DNA of 35,647 bases from Acidobacteriota bacterium (lineage in GTDB: Bacteria; Acidobacteriota; Blastocatellia; Pyrinomonadales; Pyrinomonadaceae), in contig JAFDVK010000021.1 in assembly GCA_018269005.1 (NCBI GenBank), forward strand, positions 1-35,647, in the 5' to 3' direction. Below the pieces are notes generated by a model, which saw only the letters and a list, made by a program, of their open reading frames with translations, made no database searches and was not told where the DNA came from. Each line of letters opens with the position of its first letter. Position 1 is the stretch's first letter. Positions 10,663 through 18,671 of this stretch are shown here, piece by piece. The position numbers and the translations under genes are program-made.

Positions 10663-11247
10663 CTACCGCAAGTACTCCTGCAACTTCTCTTTCAAAAGGG
10701 CTCTGCCGCGGCTGATACGCGATTTTGTCGTCCCTAACCCAAGATCCATAACTGCCGAAACCTCTTCGTAACTTCGTCCCTGAATATCACGAAGAATTAT
10801 CGGGATTCGGTATTTTTCGGGCAGAGCCGCGATCGCTCGGGCGATCTGCGTATCTCTCTCACTGTCGAGGAGCTCATCCTCCGGAAGGGCCCGGTCATCC
10901 GGAATTTCAAATTCGGCCGCTTCATCTTTTTCCCCGGCAAGCAGGCCGGATATCGAGAATAACCGCCTGCGTTTTCGCCGCCTTATCTCGCTGATCGCAA
11001 GGTTAGTTGCGATCCGATAAATATATGTCGAAAAGGCGAACTGCGTATGATACCGATCGATCGCAAAATACACGCGAACGAAAGTTTCCTGAGCAAGATC
11101 CACCGCTTCCTCATAGTCGTTAAGGAAGCGGTAAAGATAGTTCGTAAGCGGACTTTTGTACCGCGTAACGATCTCGGTGAACGCAGATTCATCGCCATTC
11201 TTTGTGGCTTCGATGAGTTCGTGGTCGGAACGCTTTTCCTCAGACAT
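10663..11247 (-). CDS. ECF-family RNA polymerase sigma factor
   Basis: An extracytoplasmic-function sigma factor that redirects RNA polymerase to stress or envelope promoters. Region 2 is seen in SPLTNYLYRFLNDYEEAVDLA with QETFVRVY and the promoter-melting FSTYIYRIATNLAI segment. Region 4 is the C-terminal LPEKYRIPIILRDIQGRSYEE with a helix-turn-helix ending TTKSRISRGRALLKEKL. An acidic linker separates them. ATG 11247 gives about 194 residues beginning MSEEKRSDHELIEATKNGDE, the usual start point; a start at 11310 would add a tail with no family match. It is followed 5 bp later by the PDZ anti-sigma-like gene, so the two likely form a regulatory pair. Confidence 0.93.
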   Translation of the reverse strand: MSEEKRSDHELIEATKNGDESAFTEIVTRYKSPLTNYLYRFLNDYEEAVDLAQETFVRVYFAIDRYHTQFAFSTYIYRIATNLAISEIRRRKRRRLFSISGLLAGEKDEAAEFEIPDDRALPEDELLDSERDTQIARAIAALPEKYRIPIILRDIQGRSYEEVSAVMDLGLGTTKSRISRGRALLKEKLQEYLR

Positions 11248-11407
11248 CCGGAAGGTAAAGCCCTCCTTCGTCGGGAAATGAAACGCGTCGTGTGCCATGC
11301 ATCCATACAATTTAAGCCATCTACCGCTCGAACAAAAGCGGCCCGCCTAAAAGAACTCACGCCGGCAGGGCCGATTTGTTGCGAAAGTCTTTGCCGCCTA
11401 CGACGGT

Positions 11408-11986
11408 TTATTTAGGGACAGCCATCAAAACGGCGAAGATCGGCCCGTCGATTCCCACAAGATCGAACGAACCGAGAACGATAGGCATCTTCGGCTCGAA
11501 CGCCAAATTAGAAATAAACAGCTTGACGGATTGTTCATCACGGGACTTAGCGGGCTCTTTTACATTCACCGCAGGCGGGAGCCGGAGATCAAAGTTGGCC
11601 ATCCGGGCAACTATCTTCCCACCGGCTTGGCTGATACCGGTAAGGCTGTAACGAATGATCGCCATTGTGCGGCCGTTAATCACAGGGGCATTCCAACTAC
11701 CCTCATTGCTGACGGCGCCTTCAGTCGCTCCGCGGGTCACAAACGTCCCGACATTCGAAAATCCTTTCAGGTTAAACGTCGAGCGGAGGTCCTTCTCCAA
11801 ATCGTCCCAGCCCGACGGAAGGCCTGCCTTGACGGTGGAATTTTGGCCGCCTGCTACTAAGTGCAGAATGAAGTCATAGCTCTGGCCGGGTTGGGTTGTC
11901 GATTGCTGCCCGAACGCGGCAGCAGCAAACAGGATAGCTGCAAAGCAAAGGGAAAGCGTTCGGACCAGGGATGCCCTAAAGTTCAT
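11408..11986 (-). CDS. Secreted protein of unknown function
   Basis: 192 residues with a clear signal peptide (RTLSLCFAAILFAAAAFGQ) ending in a G-Q cleavage context shared with other secreted proteins here. The mature part is rich in beta-type sequence (YDFILHLVAGG, MAIIRYSLTGIS) and has no cysteines or recognisable catalytic motif. A strong ribosome-binding site, GGAGG, lies just upstream of ATG 11986. It sits 90 bp after the other secreted gene on the same strand. No family recognised. Confidence 0.7.
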   Translation of the reverse strand: MNFRASLVRTLSLCFAAILFAAAAFGQQSTTQPGQSYDFILHLVAGGQNSTVKAGLPSGWDDLEKDLRSTFNLKGFSNVGTFVTRGATEGAVSNEGSWNAPVINGRTMAIIRYSLTGISQAGGKIVARMANFDLRLPPAVNVKEPAKSRDEQSVKLFISNLAFEPKMPIVLGSFDLVGIDGPIFAVLMAVPK

Positions 11987-12076
11987 AGTTCCTCCATTTT
12001 TGGGAAGCGATCAGGTGGCCGATCGCCGATTGGAAGACTGCACGAGGAACCGAACCAAAGGTTGCAAAAAGGTTTG

Positions 12077-12913
12077 CTAGTTCGTTCTGAAAAGCTCCGA
12101 ATTCACCTGCTGTCCAAAGGAGATCGACTTGATCTGAGTGTCCTCGATCACCTTTCCGTCGGCGTAAAGCACGGAATGGGAAGGAACGAGTGTCCCCTGA
12201 ACATAGTTGTAGTCGTAGAACTTGCGCTTGTACTTTACGCCATCGTGTTCGTAGGTGAGCATTTTGACCTGAAAGGACTTGACCGATATGTAATACCGCG
12301 TCTTTCGGCCTGCCTTGTCAGTAACATCCAGCATGAAGAATTCGACGCCAAGGTCTTTCTCGCGGCCTGCGAGCTCCAGCGTCGAGCCATTCTCCTTGTA
12401 TCTGAGAAGGCCTTCGAGGCCGCGCGTTATGCCGTCCTCAAACCCTCTCACGACCGCATCGTCCGGCGTAAAGAAGGTCGTGTTGTAAACGCCCGTTGTC
12501 TTGCCGTCCGCCCAGATCAATGAATATCGAGCGTCCGCGAAATTCCGATCCATTCGGATCTTCTCGCTCGCAAGGTCCGTGCCGCGAATGATCGACGTCT
12601 CGTAATTTCCCTGTTGAACCCGGCCGTCGAGACCGGTGTGCTTCGTAAAGCCGCTCTCGATCGTCGTCTTGCGGATCTGGTCAAGCCTCGCTCGTCCGCT
12701 GCCAAAGCTATAGATGAAAACGACAGTTTCAGCTACCTGTTCGGCGGTCACCGGCTTGTTTGAGATGGCCTTTAGGTCCGGTGTTGCCGCCGGTTTCGGG
12801 GGCTCATTTTCGGCCGGCGTCGGGCTTGGACTTGCCTGAGCATCCTGGCCAAAGGCGCCGACTGCGGAGACGGACAAAATTACCACCAGTAAAAGTAAGA
12901 TCCTAATTCTCAT
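12077..12913 (-). CDS. Secreted protein of unknown function
   Basis: About 278 residues from ATG 12913; an upstream TTG in frame would add four residues and is less likely. The signal peptide is MRIRILLLLVVILSVSAVGAF, followed by a Pro/Ala-rich linker (ASPSPTPAENEPPKP). The folded part (about residues 50-278) has repeated beta-strand stretches such as RKTRYYISVKSFQVKMLTYE and KIDS-like turns, resembling LolA/outer-membrane sorting-type beta sheets only in general style. It contains no cysteine. It is divergent from trmL. Function unknown. Confidence 0.7.
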   Translation of the reverse strand: MRIRILLLLVVILSVSAVGAFGQDAQASPSPTPAENEPPKPAATPDLKAISNKPVTAEQVAETVVFIYSFGSGRARLDQIRKTTIESGFTKHTGLDGRVQQGNYETSIIRGTDLASEKIRMDRNFADARYSLIWADGKTTGVYNTTFFTPDDAVVRGFEDGITRGLEGLLRYKENGSTLELAGREKDLGVEFFMLDVTDKAGRKTRYYISVKSFQVKMLTYEHDGVKYKRKFYDYNYVQGTLVPSHSVLYADGKVIEDTQIKSISFGQQVNSELFRTN

Positions 12914-13112
12914 TCGATGAGACAAAACACCCCTGATTAAATTCCGAATGCGGATTGTAGCACAATACCAAGCTGTTTCTTATTCGAGAAACCACTCCGC
13001 AGACTTTGTTCCTCGACATATTGATGAAGCCGGAACCAAAAAAGATGCAGGTTAAGGCTATCTTTGTGACGCCTCAGATCCATTTTGTTTGGTAACATCT
13101 GATTCGAACACA

Positions 13113-13559
13113 ATGCACGTTGCTCTCTACGAACCTGAGATTCCACCAAATACGGGCAATATCGCAAGGCTTTGTGCGGCGACATATTCACCGCTGCATA
13201 TCGTCGGCGTGACGGGCTTTCGTATGGACGACCGAACGCTGAAACGTTCCGGCCTCGACTATTGGCAATTTGTCGAACTCCATCGCCATATCGACCTTGA
13301 CGGCCTGAAAGCCTCATTGCCGGAATCGCGTTTTGTTTATCTTTCGACAAAGGCCGACCGCCATCACACTGATTTTGAATTTCGTGAAAGCGACTGCCTC
13401 GTTTTCGGGCCGGAAACTCGCGGCCTTCCCGAAGAAATTCTCCACAGCAACGCCGAAACAAGCCTAAAGATCCCGATGGCGAACCCAAATGTGCGAAGCC
13501 TGAACCTGGCCACGAGTGTCGGGATCGTACTGTTTGAGGCAATACGCCAGACGGCCTAA
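13113..13559 (+). CDS. trmL: tRNA (cytidine/uridine(34)-2'-O)-methyltransferase
   Basis: TrmL methylates the 2'-OH of the wobble nucleotide in tRNA-Leu isoacceptors using SAM. From ATG 13113 it has 148 residues, the usual short SPOUT length without a TRAM domain. Motifs are MHVALYEPEIPPNTGNIARL at the start, LVFGPETRGLPEE (motif 2) and IPMANPNVRSLNLATSVGI (motif 3, the knot). A TTG eight codons upstream is in frame but lies before the conserved start and is rejected. It stands alone, divergent from the secreted gene at 12913. Confidence 0.95.
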   Translation: MHVALYEPEIPPNTGNIARLCAATYSPLHIVGVTGFRMDDRTLKRSGLDYWQFVELHRHIDLDGLKASLPESRFVYLSTKADRHHTDFEFRESDCLVFGPETRGLPEEILHSNAETSLKIPMANPNVRSLNLATSVGIVLFEAIRQTA

Positions 13560-13662
13560 AAAATATTTTCAACAAGCAAGCCACGTTTTCCGCTTCTGAA
13601 GCGTCGTATAGGTGAACTTCCCGTTGAGCGTCCGATCTTTCACTTGAACGCTTCGAAGGAGA

Positions 13663-13670
13663 GGAGGTGA
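13663..13670 (+). promoter_or_regulatory. Strong Shine-Dalgarno of the BON gene
   Basis: GGAGGTGA at 13663-13670 lies 5 nt before ATG 13676. It decides the start: the in-frame GTG at 13667 is inside this site, so translation must begin at the ATG. Confidence 0.85.
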
Positions 13671-13675
13671 AAATC

Positions 13676-14236
13676 ATGAAGCTTTCTAAATCAGTCCTAT
13701 TTCTAACCATTGCGGCGCTCCTTGCATTTGCAAGCGTCACATTTGCTCAAACCAAGTCGACAGCACCGGCCAATTCGACCGCAATGCTCGAGAAAAAGAT
13801 CATGCGAACGATCGAAAATCTTCCGAATTACGGGGTTTTTGATCATATCGCTTTCGCCCTCAACGACTCGGGCACGGTAACTCTTTCCGGCAAGGTTCTC
13901 TCGCTTGGGACGTCTTCGCTCGCAAAGAAAGCGGTCGCCAAGATCGCCGGTGTAACGAACGTGGTCAACAACATTCAAGACCTCAACAGCAATGCTGCTG
14001 ATGACCACATTCGCCACCAGATGCTCCGAACGCTCGGGCCTCAGCCTGTGATCGGCGGGCTTCTTCAGGAACCAAATCCGTCGGTGCGGATCATCGTCGA
14101 GAACGGCAAGGTAAGCCTTGAAGGCTGGGTAGCCAACAAAAGTCAGAAGGACACGATCTACATCCTGGCAAGCGGCGTCCCCGGCGTCTTTAAGGTCACG
14201 AACGATCTTCGCGTCGGAAAACCCGAGAACGTTTGA
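13676..14236 (+). CDS. Periplasmic BON-domain protein (OsmY-like)
   Basis: 186 residues with a signal peptide (KSVLFLTIAALLAFASVTFAQ). Two BON-type domains follow. The first, about residues 37-100, reads KKIMRTIENLPNYGVFDHIAF ... GTVTLSGKVLSLG ... KIAGVTNVVNNI. The second, about 105-185, reads RHQMLRTLGPQ ... VENGKVSLEGWVANKSQKD ... GVPGVFKVTNDL. BON domains bind phospholipid surfaces and occur in envelope-stress proteins such as OsmY. It has a very strong ribosome-binding site and its own terminator, so it is probably a highly expressed single gene. Confidence 0.9.
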   Translation: MKLSKSVLFLTIAALLAFASVTFAQTKSTAPANSTAMLEKKIMRTIENLPNYGVFDHIAFALNDSGTVTLSGKVLSLGTSSLAKKAVAKIAGVTNVVNNIQDLNSNAADDHIRHQMLRTLGPQPVIGGLLQEPNPSVRIIVENGKVSLEGWVANKSQKDTIYILASGVPGVFKVTNDLRVGKPENV

Positions 14237-14263
14237 CGCCAACAGTTCTCCTGCATACGAGTC

Positions 14264-14298
14264 AAAGCTGTCCGGACAGGCTCCGGGCAGCTTTTTTT
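14264..14298 (+). terminator. Rho-independent terminator of the BON gene
   Basis: AAGCTGTCCGG (14265-14275) pairs with CCGGGCAGCTT (14283-14293), with one G-U pair, around a 7-nt loop, and a seven-T run ends at 14298. It lies 27 bp after the stop codon and is a textbook intrinsic terminator. Confidence 0.92.
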
Positions 14299-14383
14299 CA
14301 TGCCCCGCGGCATTCAAATCTCAAGTTTTGAAATTTAGCTCCCGAACATCTCAGACCTGAAAGTTGAAATTTGCTATCGAAAA

Positions 14384-14482
14384 CCTTTGCGGACTTTGCG
14401 GGGTTTCGCTTCGCGGCCTTTGCGTTTTCAAACCGAGATCGTAAACGCAAAGAACGCAAAGGCGACGCAAAGTTCGCAAAGG
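14384..14482. repeat. 'cgcaaag' inverted-repeat element, copy 1
   Basis: The left part reads cctttgcggactttgcgg and onward to tttgcgttttc; the right part reads aaacgcaaagaacgcaaag through cgcaaagttcgcaaagg. The halves are imperfect inverted copies separated by a short AT-richer loop, so a long RNA or DNA hairpin can form. It is the most diverged of the three copies in this island. Confidence 0.8.
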
Positions 14483-14853
14483 CTCGGAGGCAATGCACAA
14501 GGCGGAAACACGACCGGTAGGGAGTGTGTCCTTGTCGGCGGCAGGCTGTCTCTTGCCCGACTCTCGCGGAACCACCTCTCTGAGCCGGCGGTCACCGGAA
14601 GTCAGAACCGCCAGCTCCCCTCCTGCCCGAGGAGGGGTGGCCGAAGGCCGGGGTGGAGGGAGCAGCGGGCGGCCAGTTCCGCGAAGCACCTTCTTGGCTC
14701 CGTCGGAGCCGCATGTTTGTAGCAAGCCACAGCCAACGCATATTCGGAGGCGGCTTGCCGCCGACAATGGCCTCGCATAGCCACGTCGTTTACGGCGGTG
14801 GGTGACAACGGCAAATGAATCCTCGGAGGCGGCTTGGCCGCCGACATGTCCCT

Positions 14854-14876
14854 GTCGCGTGCTTCGCACGCTCCGA
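14854..14876 (-). repeat. REP-like GCGTG/CACGC palindrome, copy 1
   Basis: The core GCGTGCTTCGCACGC (14857-14871) is flanked by 'gtc' and 'tccgag', matching on the minus strand the consensus GGAGCGTG-N5-CACGCGACAG seen again at 15417 and five times near 34904-35330. Confidence 0.75.
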
Positions 14877-15002
14877 GGTTGTTTTGCCCACGATAACCCG
14901 AGGGTTGCGGCCGAGGCGGCCTTACCCTGGGCTATATTCTTTGTCCCCTACGGGGACGACCTGATCAATCTCAGACTGAAATCTGAAATTTTGGATCGAA
15001 AC

Positions 15003-15101
15003 CCTTTGCGGACTTTGCGGTGTTTCGCTTGGCGTACTTTGCGTTTTCAAAACCGAAATTTAAACGCAAAGAACGCAAAGGCGACGCAAAGTTCGCAAAG
15101 G
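15003..15101. repeat. 'cgcaaag' inverted-repeat element, copy 2
   Basis: Same structure as copy 1. The first 89 bp match copy 3 (15209-15297) at essentially every base by eye, including the loop 'caaaaccgaaatttaaa'. The near identity of two copies 206 bp apart points to recent duplication or gene-conversion-like homogenisation. Confidence 0.85.
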
Positions 15102-15208
15102 AAGAAAGCCGCCACGAATGCACGAATCTGATCCGTTTCAAATCTAAAATCTGACATTTGAGATTCCGAACATCGAAGATCTGAAATTGCGAAATTCGAT
15201 ACTCCGAA

Positions 15209-15300
15209 CCTTTGCGGACTTTGCGGTGTTTCGCTTGGCGTACTTTGCGTTTTCAAAACCGAAATTTAAACGCAAAGAACGCAAAGGTGACGCAAAGAAA
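15209..15300. repeat. 'cgcaaag' inverted-repeat element, copy 3
   Basis: Almost identical to copy 2; the right arm is slightly shorter and runs into 'gaaagtgaagg'. A fourth, partial and diverged copy is at 35163-35254. Confidence 0.85.
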
Positions 15301-15340
15301 GTGAAGGAAGAAGCCACTTCCTTTACGGGCTTGCCCCTTA

Positions 15341-15486
15341 GCAGTGCGGTCGGGCTTGCCCGACCGTGGAGCGTACCCGACTCTTCCGGAGGCGGCTTGC
15401 CGCCGACAAATTACTCTGTCGCGTGCTACGCACGCTCCGATATATTCCTAAGGCGAGGGACGGTCGGGCAAGCCCGACCGCACTGC
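15341..15486. mobile_element. MITE-like element with 27-bp perfect inverted ends
   Basis: The 27 bp at 15341-15367 (gcagtgcggtcgggcttgcc and 7 more) recur as an exact reverse complement at 15460-15486. Each end is itself a palindrome (CGGTCGGGC-TT-GCCCGACCG). The 92-bp interior holds one 'ggcggcttgccgcc' palindrome and one GCGTG/CACGC palindrome. No transposase is present and no target-site duplication is clear, so it is either a non-autonomous element or a nest of repeats. Confidence 0.55.
15417..15439 (-). repeat. REP-like GCGTG/CACGC palindrome, copy 2
   Basis: Core GCGTGCTACGCACGC at 15421-15435, flanked by 'gtc' and 'tccga' as in copy 1. It lies inside the 15341-15486 element. Confidence 0.75.
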
Positions 15487-15636
15487 GCTGCGGCGTAGCC
15501 GCAAAGACCAAAGACCAAGACCAAAGGCCAGAGACCCATGAACAATGAACAACGAACAACCTTGTCAATGAACACGCGGCCGTCTCGGCCGTGTTGTCAT
15601 CATAGCGAACCGACGCGCCCGTTTGAAGCACAAACC

Positions 15637-15690
15637 GCACGAAATGCACGAAATGCACGAAATGCACGATTTGCACGATTCGCACGATCT
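15637..15690. repeat. 9-bp tandem repeat, six units
   Basis: Six units of GCACGAAAT, the last three drifting to GCACGATTT, GCACGATTC and GCACGATCT. It lies in no credible gene. The gradient of change along the array suggests slippage-driven growth at the left end. Confidence 0.85.
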
Positions 15691-15914
15691 GTCAGAACCG
15701 GGAGCGATAGCGACCGGGTTCTTGAACGGGAATCGCGAACCGAGATTTGAAATTTCGAATCCGAGAACTGGAAATCGATAATGAAATCCGCTCCCGCAGA
15801 GTCGCAAAGACGGAACCCGAGCGGTAGCAACCGGCCTCACCAACGGAAACCTGAGATTTGAGAGCCCAGAATGGAGTCCGGAGAACTCAGTTCTCAGTTT
15901 TCTTATATCTGAGA

Positions 15915-15944
15915 TTGACTAGCTTTTTCCCAATCGGTCATTAT
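15915..15944 (+). promoter_or_regulatory. Sigma70-type promoter of typA
   Basis: TTGACT (15915-15920, 5/6 match) and CATTAT (15939-15944, 4/6) are separated by 18 nt. Transcription would start near 15951, giving a leader of about 63 nt before typA ATG 16014. Confidence 0.55.
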
Positions 15945-16013
15945 GCTTGTTTGCCTTTTCCGCGGTGGCGGCGACCTTGTAGCCCCCAAGAGCTGTTAGG
16001 CAGATGTAATCAA

Positions 16014-17822
16014 ATGACCAACGACCAGATCAGAAATATCGCCATCATTGCACACGTCGATCACGGAAAGACGACGCTCGTTGACGCAATGCTCCAGCAA
16101 TCGGGCACGCACCGAGACAACGAAGCGGTTGTCGAACGCGTTATGGATTCGATGGATCTTGAACGTGAACGCGGGATCACGATCATGGCAAAGAATACGA
16201 GCGTGCGCTACGGCGACTACAAGATCAACATCGTCGATACGCCGGGCCACGCGGATTTTGGCGGCGAGGTCGAACGCGTGTTGAAGATGGTCGATGGCAT
16301 TATCCTGCTTGTCGATGCTGCTGAAGGCTGTCTGCCGCAGACGCGTTTCGTGCTCAGGAAAGCCCTCGAGCTCGATCTTCCTGCGATCGCGTGTGTGAAC
16401 AAGATCGACCGCCAGGATGCTCGGCCGGACGAGGTCGTCAACGAGATCTATGATCTTTTCATCGATCTCGGAGCGAACGACGAGCAGATCGAATTCCCGA
16501 TACTTTATTCGATCTCGCGTGACGGTGTCGCTAAGAAGGATCTGTCAGACGATAGCAAGACGCTTAAGCCGCTTTTCGATCAGATCATCGAGTCGATACC
16601 TGCACCAGAACCGATCCGCGATGATTCGCTGCAGCTTCTTGTAGCGAACATCGACTACAATCCGTTCGTCGGGCGTCTTGCCATCGGAAGGATCTTTTCA
16701 GGCGAGATCGCAAAGAATCAAGAGGTCGTCGTCTCAAAACGCGACGGCTCCCTTCAGAAAACGCGCGTCAAAGAACTTTTCGCATTCGAAGGCCTCGAGC
16801 GAGTTCCTGTCGCGGAGGCCGGCGTTGGGGAGATCGTGGCACTTGCAGGTTTTGACGATGTCGAGATCGGCGAAACCATCACTTTGCCCGACAACCCGAA
16901 ACCGCTGCCTGTGATCGCGGTTGATGAGCCGACGATCTCGATGATCTTCGGCGTGAACACCTCGCCATTCTCAGGCCTTGAAGGCAAATTCGTGACCTCG
17001 CGGCAGATCAAGGAACGCCTTGACCGCGAACTTCTCGGCAACGTCGCACTTCGCGTGACGGAGACAGATGCCGCCGAACAGTTCAAGGTTTCGGGACGCG
17101 GCGAACTCCAACTTGCGATCCTGATCGAGATGATGCGTCGCGAAGGCTACGAACTTCAGGTCTCGAAACCCGAGGTCGTTACCCGGCGCGATGAAACGAC
17201 GGGCGAACTTCTCGAACCGATCGAGCTTGTCGTCATCGACGTGCCTGAGGAATTCATCGGTGTCGTTACCGAGGCCATGGGACGCCGGAAAGGCCAGATG
17301 ACGAAGATGATCAACAACGGCTCGGGCCGCGTTCGGTTGGAATTTGAAACGCCATCGCGCGGCCTGATCGGTTTTCGCGGCGAGTTTTTGACCGAGACGA
17401 AAGGCACCGGCCTTTTGAACACTCTCTTTCTGCGTTTCGATAAGTGGCAGGGCGATATGCGTTCACGCCAGACCGGCTCGCTCGTCGCGGACCGAATGGG
17501 CGAGACGAACACCTACGCTCTTTATAATCTGCAGGAACGCGGGACGCTTTTCGTCAAGCCGCAGGTGAAGGTCTATGAGGGAATGATCATCGGCGAGAAC
17601 GCACGCAGCGTCGATCTCGATGTGAATGCGATCAAGGAAAAGAAGCTCTCGAACATGCGTACGACGTCAGCGGACGAGGCTATGCGGCTCGTGCCGGTTC
17701 GCGATATGTCGCTCGAACGCGCCCTCGAATTCATTGCCGACGACGAACTCATCGAAGTTACGCCGAAGACAATTCGATTGAGAAAACGCGTCCTAAAATC
17801 GAACGAACGCCCAAAGAAATAG
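16014..17822 (+). CDS. typA: Ribosome-associated GTPase TypA/BipA
   Basis: TypA/BipA is a translational GTPase that binds the ribosome like EF-G and aids 50S assembly and stress or cold adaptation. From ATG 16014 it has 602 residues, the family length. Visible are the P-loop [16 protein letters not shown], the switch [25 protein letters not shown] (G3) and NKIDR (G4). The BipA-specific C-terminus includes [20 protein letters not shown] and [20 protein letters not shown]. The frame is open upstream to 15858, but that extension is unconserved repeat translation and lies before the promoter. Single-gene unit ended by the hairpin at 17821. Confidence 0.97.
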   Translation: MTNDQIRNIAIIAHVDHGKTTLVDAMLQQSGTHRDNEAVVERVMDSMDLERERGITIMAKNTSVRYGDYKINIVDTPGHADFGGEVERVLKMVDGIILLVDAAEGCLPQTRFVLRKALELDLPAIACVNKIDRQDARPDEVVNEIYDLFIDLGANDEQIEFPILYSISRDGVAKKDLSDDSKTLKPLFDQIIESIPAPEPIRDDSLQLLVANIDYNPFVGRLAIGRIFSGEIAKNQEVVVSKRDGSLQKTRVKELFAFEGLERVPVAEAGVGEIVALAGFDDVEIGETITLPDNPKPLPVIAVDEPTISMIFGVNTSPFSGLEGKFVTSRQIKERLDRELLGNVALRVTETDAAEQFKVSGRGELQLAILIEMMRREGYELQVSKPEVVTRRDETTGELLEPIELVVIDVPEEFIGVVTEAMGRRKGQMTKMINNGSGRVRLEFETPSRGLIGFRGEFLTETKGTGLLNTLFLRFDKWQGDMRSRQTGSLVADRMGETNTYALYNLQERGTLFVKPQVKVYEGMIIGENARSVDLDVNAIKEKKLSNMRTTSADEAMRLVPVRDMSLERALEFIADDELIEVTPKTIRLRKRVLKSNERPKK

Positions 17823-17845
17823 GGCCTTAGCAAAGGCCCTCGATT
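17821..17845. terminator. Terminator between typA and tRNA-Ala, possibly bidirectional
   Basis: AGGGCCTT (17821-17828) and AAGGCCCT (17833-17840) make a perfect 8-bp stem with a 4-nt loop, beginning inside the typA stop codon. Short T-rich stretches follow in both directions (CGATTT on plus; TATTTCTTT on minus), so it can serve both convergent transcripts. Confidence 0.75.
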
Positions 17846-17921
17846 TGGTGGAGATGAGGGGGATCGAACCCCTGACCTCAGCATTGCGAACGCTGCGCTC
17901 TCCCAGCTGAGCTACATCCCC
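17846..17921 (-). tRNA. tRNA-Ala (anticodon CGC)
   Basis: The 76-nt minus-strand cloverleaf begins GGGGATGTAGCTCAG and ends CATCTCCACCA. The acceptor stem is GGGGATG with CATCTCC (one G-U). The D arm is AGCTCAGCTGGGAGAGC, the anticodon stem-loop CAGCG-TTCGCAA-TGCTG places CGC at positions 34-36, and the T arm is GGGGTTCGATCCCC. The 3' CCA is encoded. It reads GCG alanine codons. Confidence 0.97.
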
Positions 17922-17927
17922 ATAGAA

Positions 17928-18179
17928 CTACTGAACTCCCGCCGCAAGCAGCGAGCCTTTCGGGTCGGACGCATAAGCGTAGCCGTCCTCGATCTTGCCG
18001 ATCATGCCGTGGAAGAAAATGTCTTCCTTTTTGACAACGACGACGATGTCGCCGGGGCTGACCTTTTTGGGATCGACCGAAAAACGTATCACCGAAGCGT
18101 TGCCGTTGTGCGAATCGACCGTCTCGTATTCAAACGTATCGGCGTCAAAACTAAGTGTCTGGGTAAAGGAAACTTCCAT
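17928..18179 (-). CDS. Small conserved-looking protein, unknown function
   Basis: 83 residues from ATG 18179, with no signal peptide or membrane segment. It reads as compact beta sheet (SVIRFSVDPKKVSPGDIVVVVKKEDIFFHG then GKIEDGYAYASDP), reminiscent of small SH3-like or beta-barrel domains. No family recognised. It ends 7 bp before the tRNA gene on the same strand. Codon use resembles the neighbours, which supports it being real. Confidence 0.6.
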   Translation of the reverse strand: MEVSFTQTLSFDADTFEYETVDSHNGNASVIRFSVDPKKVSPGDIVVVVKKEDIFFHGMIGKIEDGYAYASDPKGSLLAAGVQ

Positions 18180-18239
18180 ATCGATATTTTAACCACAATC
18201 GCCCGGAAAAGTCCTCTCTACCCGAAGCGAAACCCGAAA

Positions 18240-18626
18240 CTAGCGCCATGCACAGACCTTTGCCCGCTCGTTCTCCCAGCACGCTCCGTTCCGCGTAAGG
18301 GTTCCAAGCGAACTGTGAGCGTGAGTTGCCGTGCGTTCTTCGTTCCACCAACCTTCGGCTCCGTCGTCGGTAAGATTAACGTAGGCAAAATAGCCTCGCT
18401 TGCCCTTTTCATAGATCTGAAAAGAGCCGCCTTTGTCCATTTCGATCTCGCAGCGTCCGTTAATATATTTCGTTCCGTCCACGACCAAAAGACAGCGGCC
18501 GGGTTTGGCCGCCGAGTCCGCCACATTGCTTTCGTTAACAAACTTGGCCGAAGAGGCGACTCCGACGGCGGCGAATGCGGCGATCAGGGCAACGGTGATA
18601 AAAGCTCTCATTTTGTTCGATCTCAT
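18240..18626 (-). CDS. Small secreted cysteine-containing protein
   Basis: About 128 residues from ATG 18626, preceded by AGGAG about 11 nt upstream; GTG 18638 and ATG 18611 are also possible. The signal peptide is MRAFITVALIAAFAAVGVASS. The mature part has four cysteines in two pairs (GRCLLVV ... NGRCEIEMD and NGACWENERAKVCAW), which suggests disulfides in an extracytoplasmic domain. Aromatic and Gly-rich strands lie between them. No family recognised. Confidence 0.65.
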   Translation of the reverse strand: MRSNKMRAFITVALIAAFAAVGVASSAKFVNESNVADSAAKPGRCLLVVDGTKYINGRCEIEMDKGGSFQIYEKGKRGYFAYVNLTDDGAEGWWNEERTATHAHSSLGTLTRNGACWENERAKVCAWR

Positions 18627-18671
18627 CTGGTTATTCACTCCTAGAAAATACTACAAATTCCCCGCGAGTTT

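Larger units (their letters stand above)
14299..15857. repeat. Repeat island without genes (BON to typA)
   Basis: About 1.56 kb with no believable coding sequence: every open frame is made of repeat translation and resembles no family. It holds three copies of a 'cgcaaag' inverted-repeat element (14384-14482, 15003-15101, 15209-15300), two copies of a GCGTG/CACGC palindrome (14854-14876, 15417-15439), three copies of a 'ggcggcttgccgcc' palindrome (near 14748, 14827, 15391), a CCCCTCC/GGAGGGG hairpin (14617-14637), a 146-bp element with perfect inverted ends (15341-15486) and a 9-bp tandem repeat (15637-15690). Confidence 0.85.

Noticed and set aside
12937..13740. 267-codon minus-strand open frame
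   Set aside because: It overlaps trmL and the BON gene antisense; both of those match known families and this does not.
14351..14869. 172-codon minus-strand open frame in the repeat island
   Set aside because: Its translation is repeat sequence read through (Arg, Pro and Ser runs) and fits no protein family.
15858..16013. N-terminal extension of typA by 52 codons
   Set aside because: It precedes the conserved TypA start and spans the likely promoter at 15915-15944.
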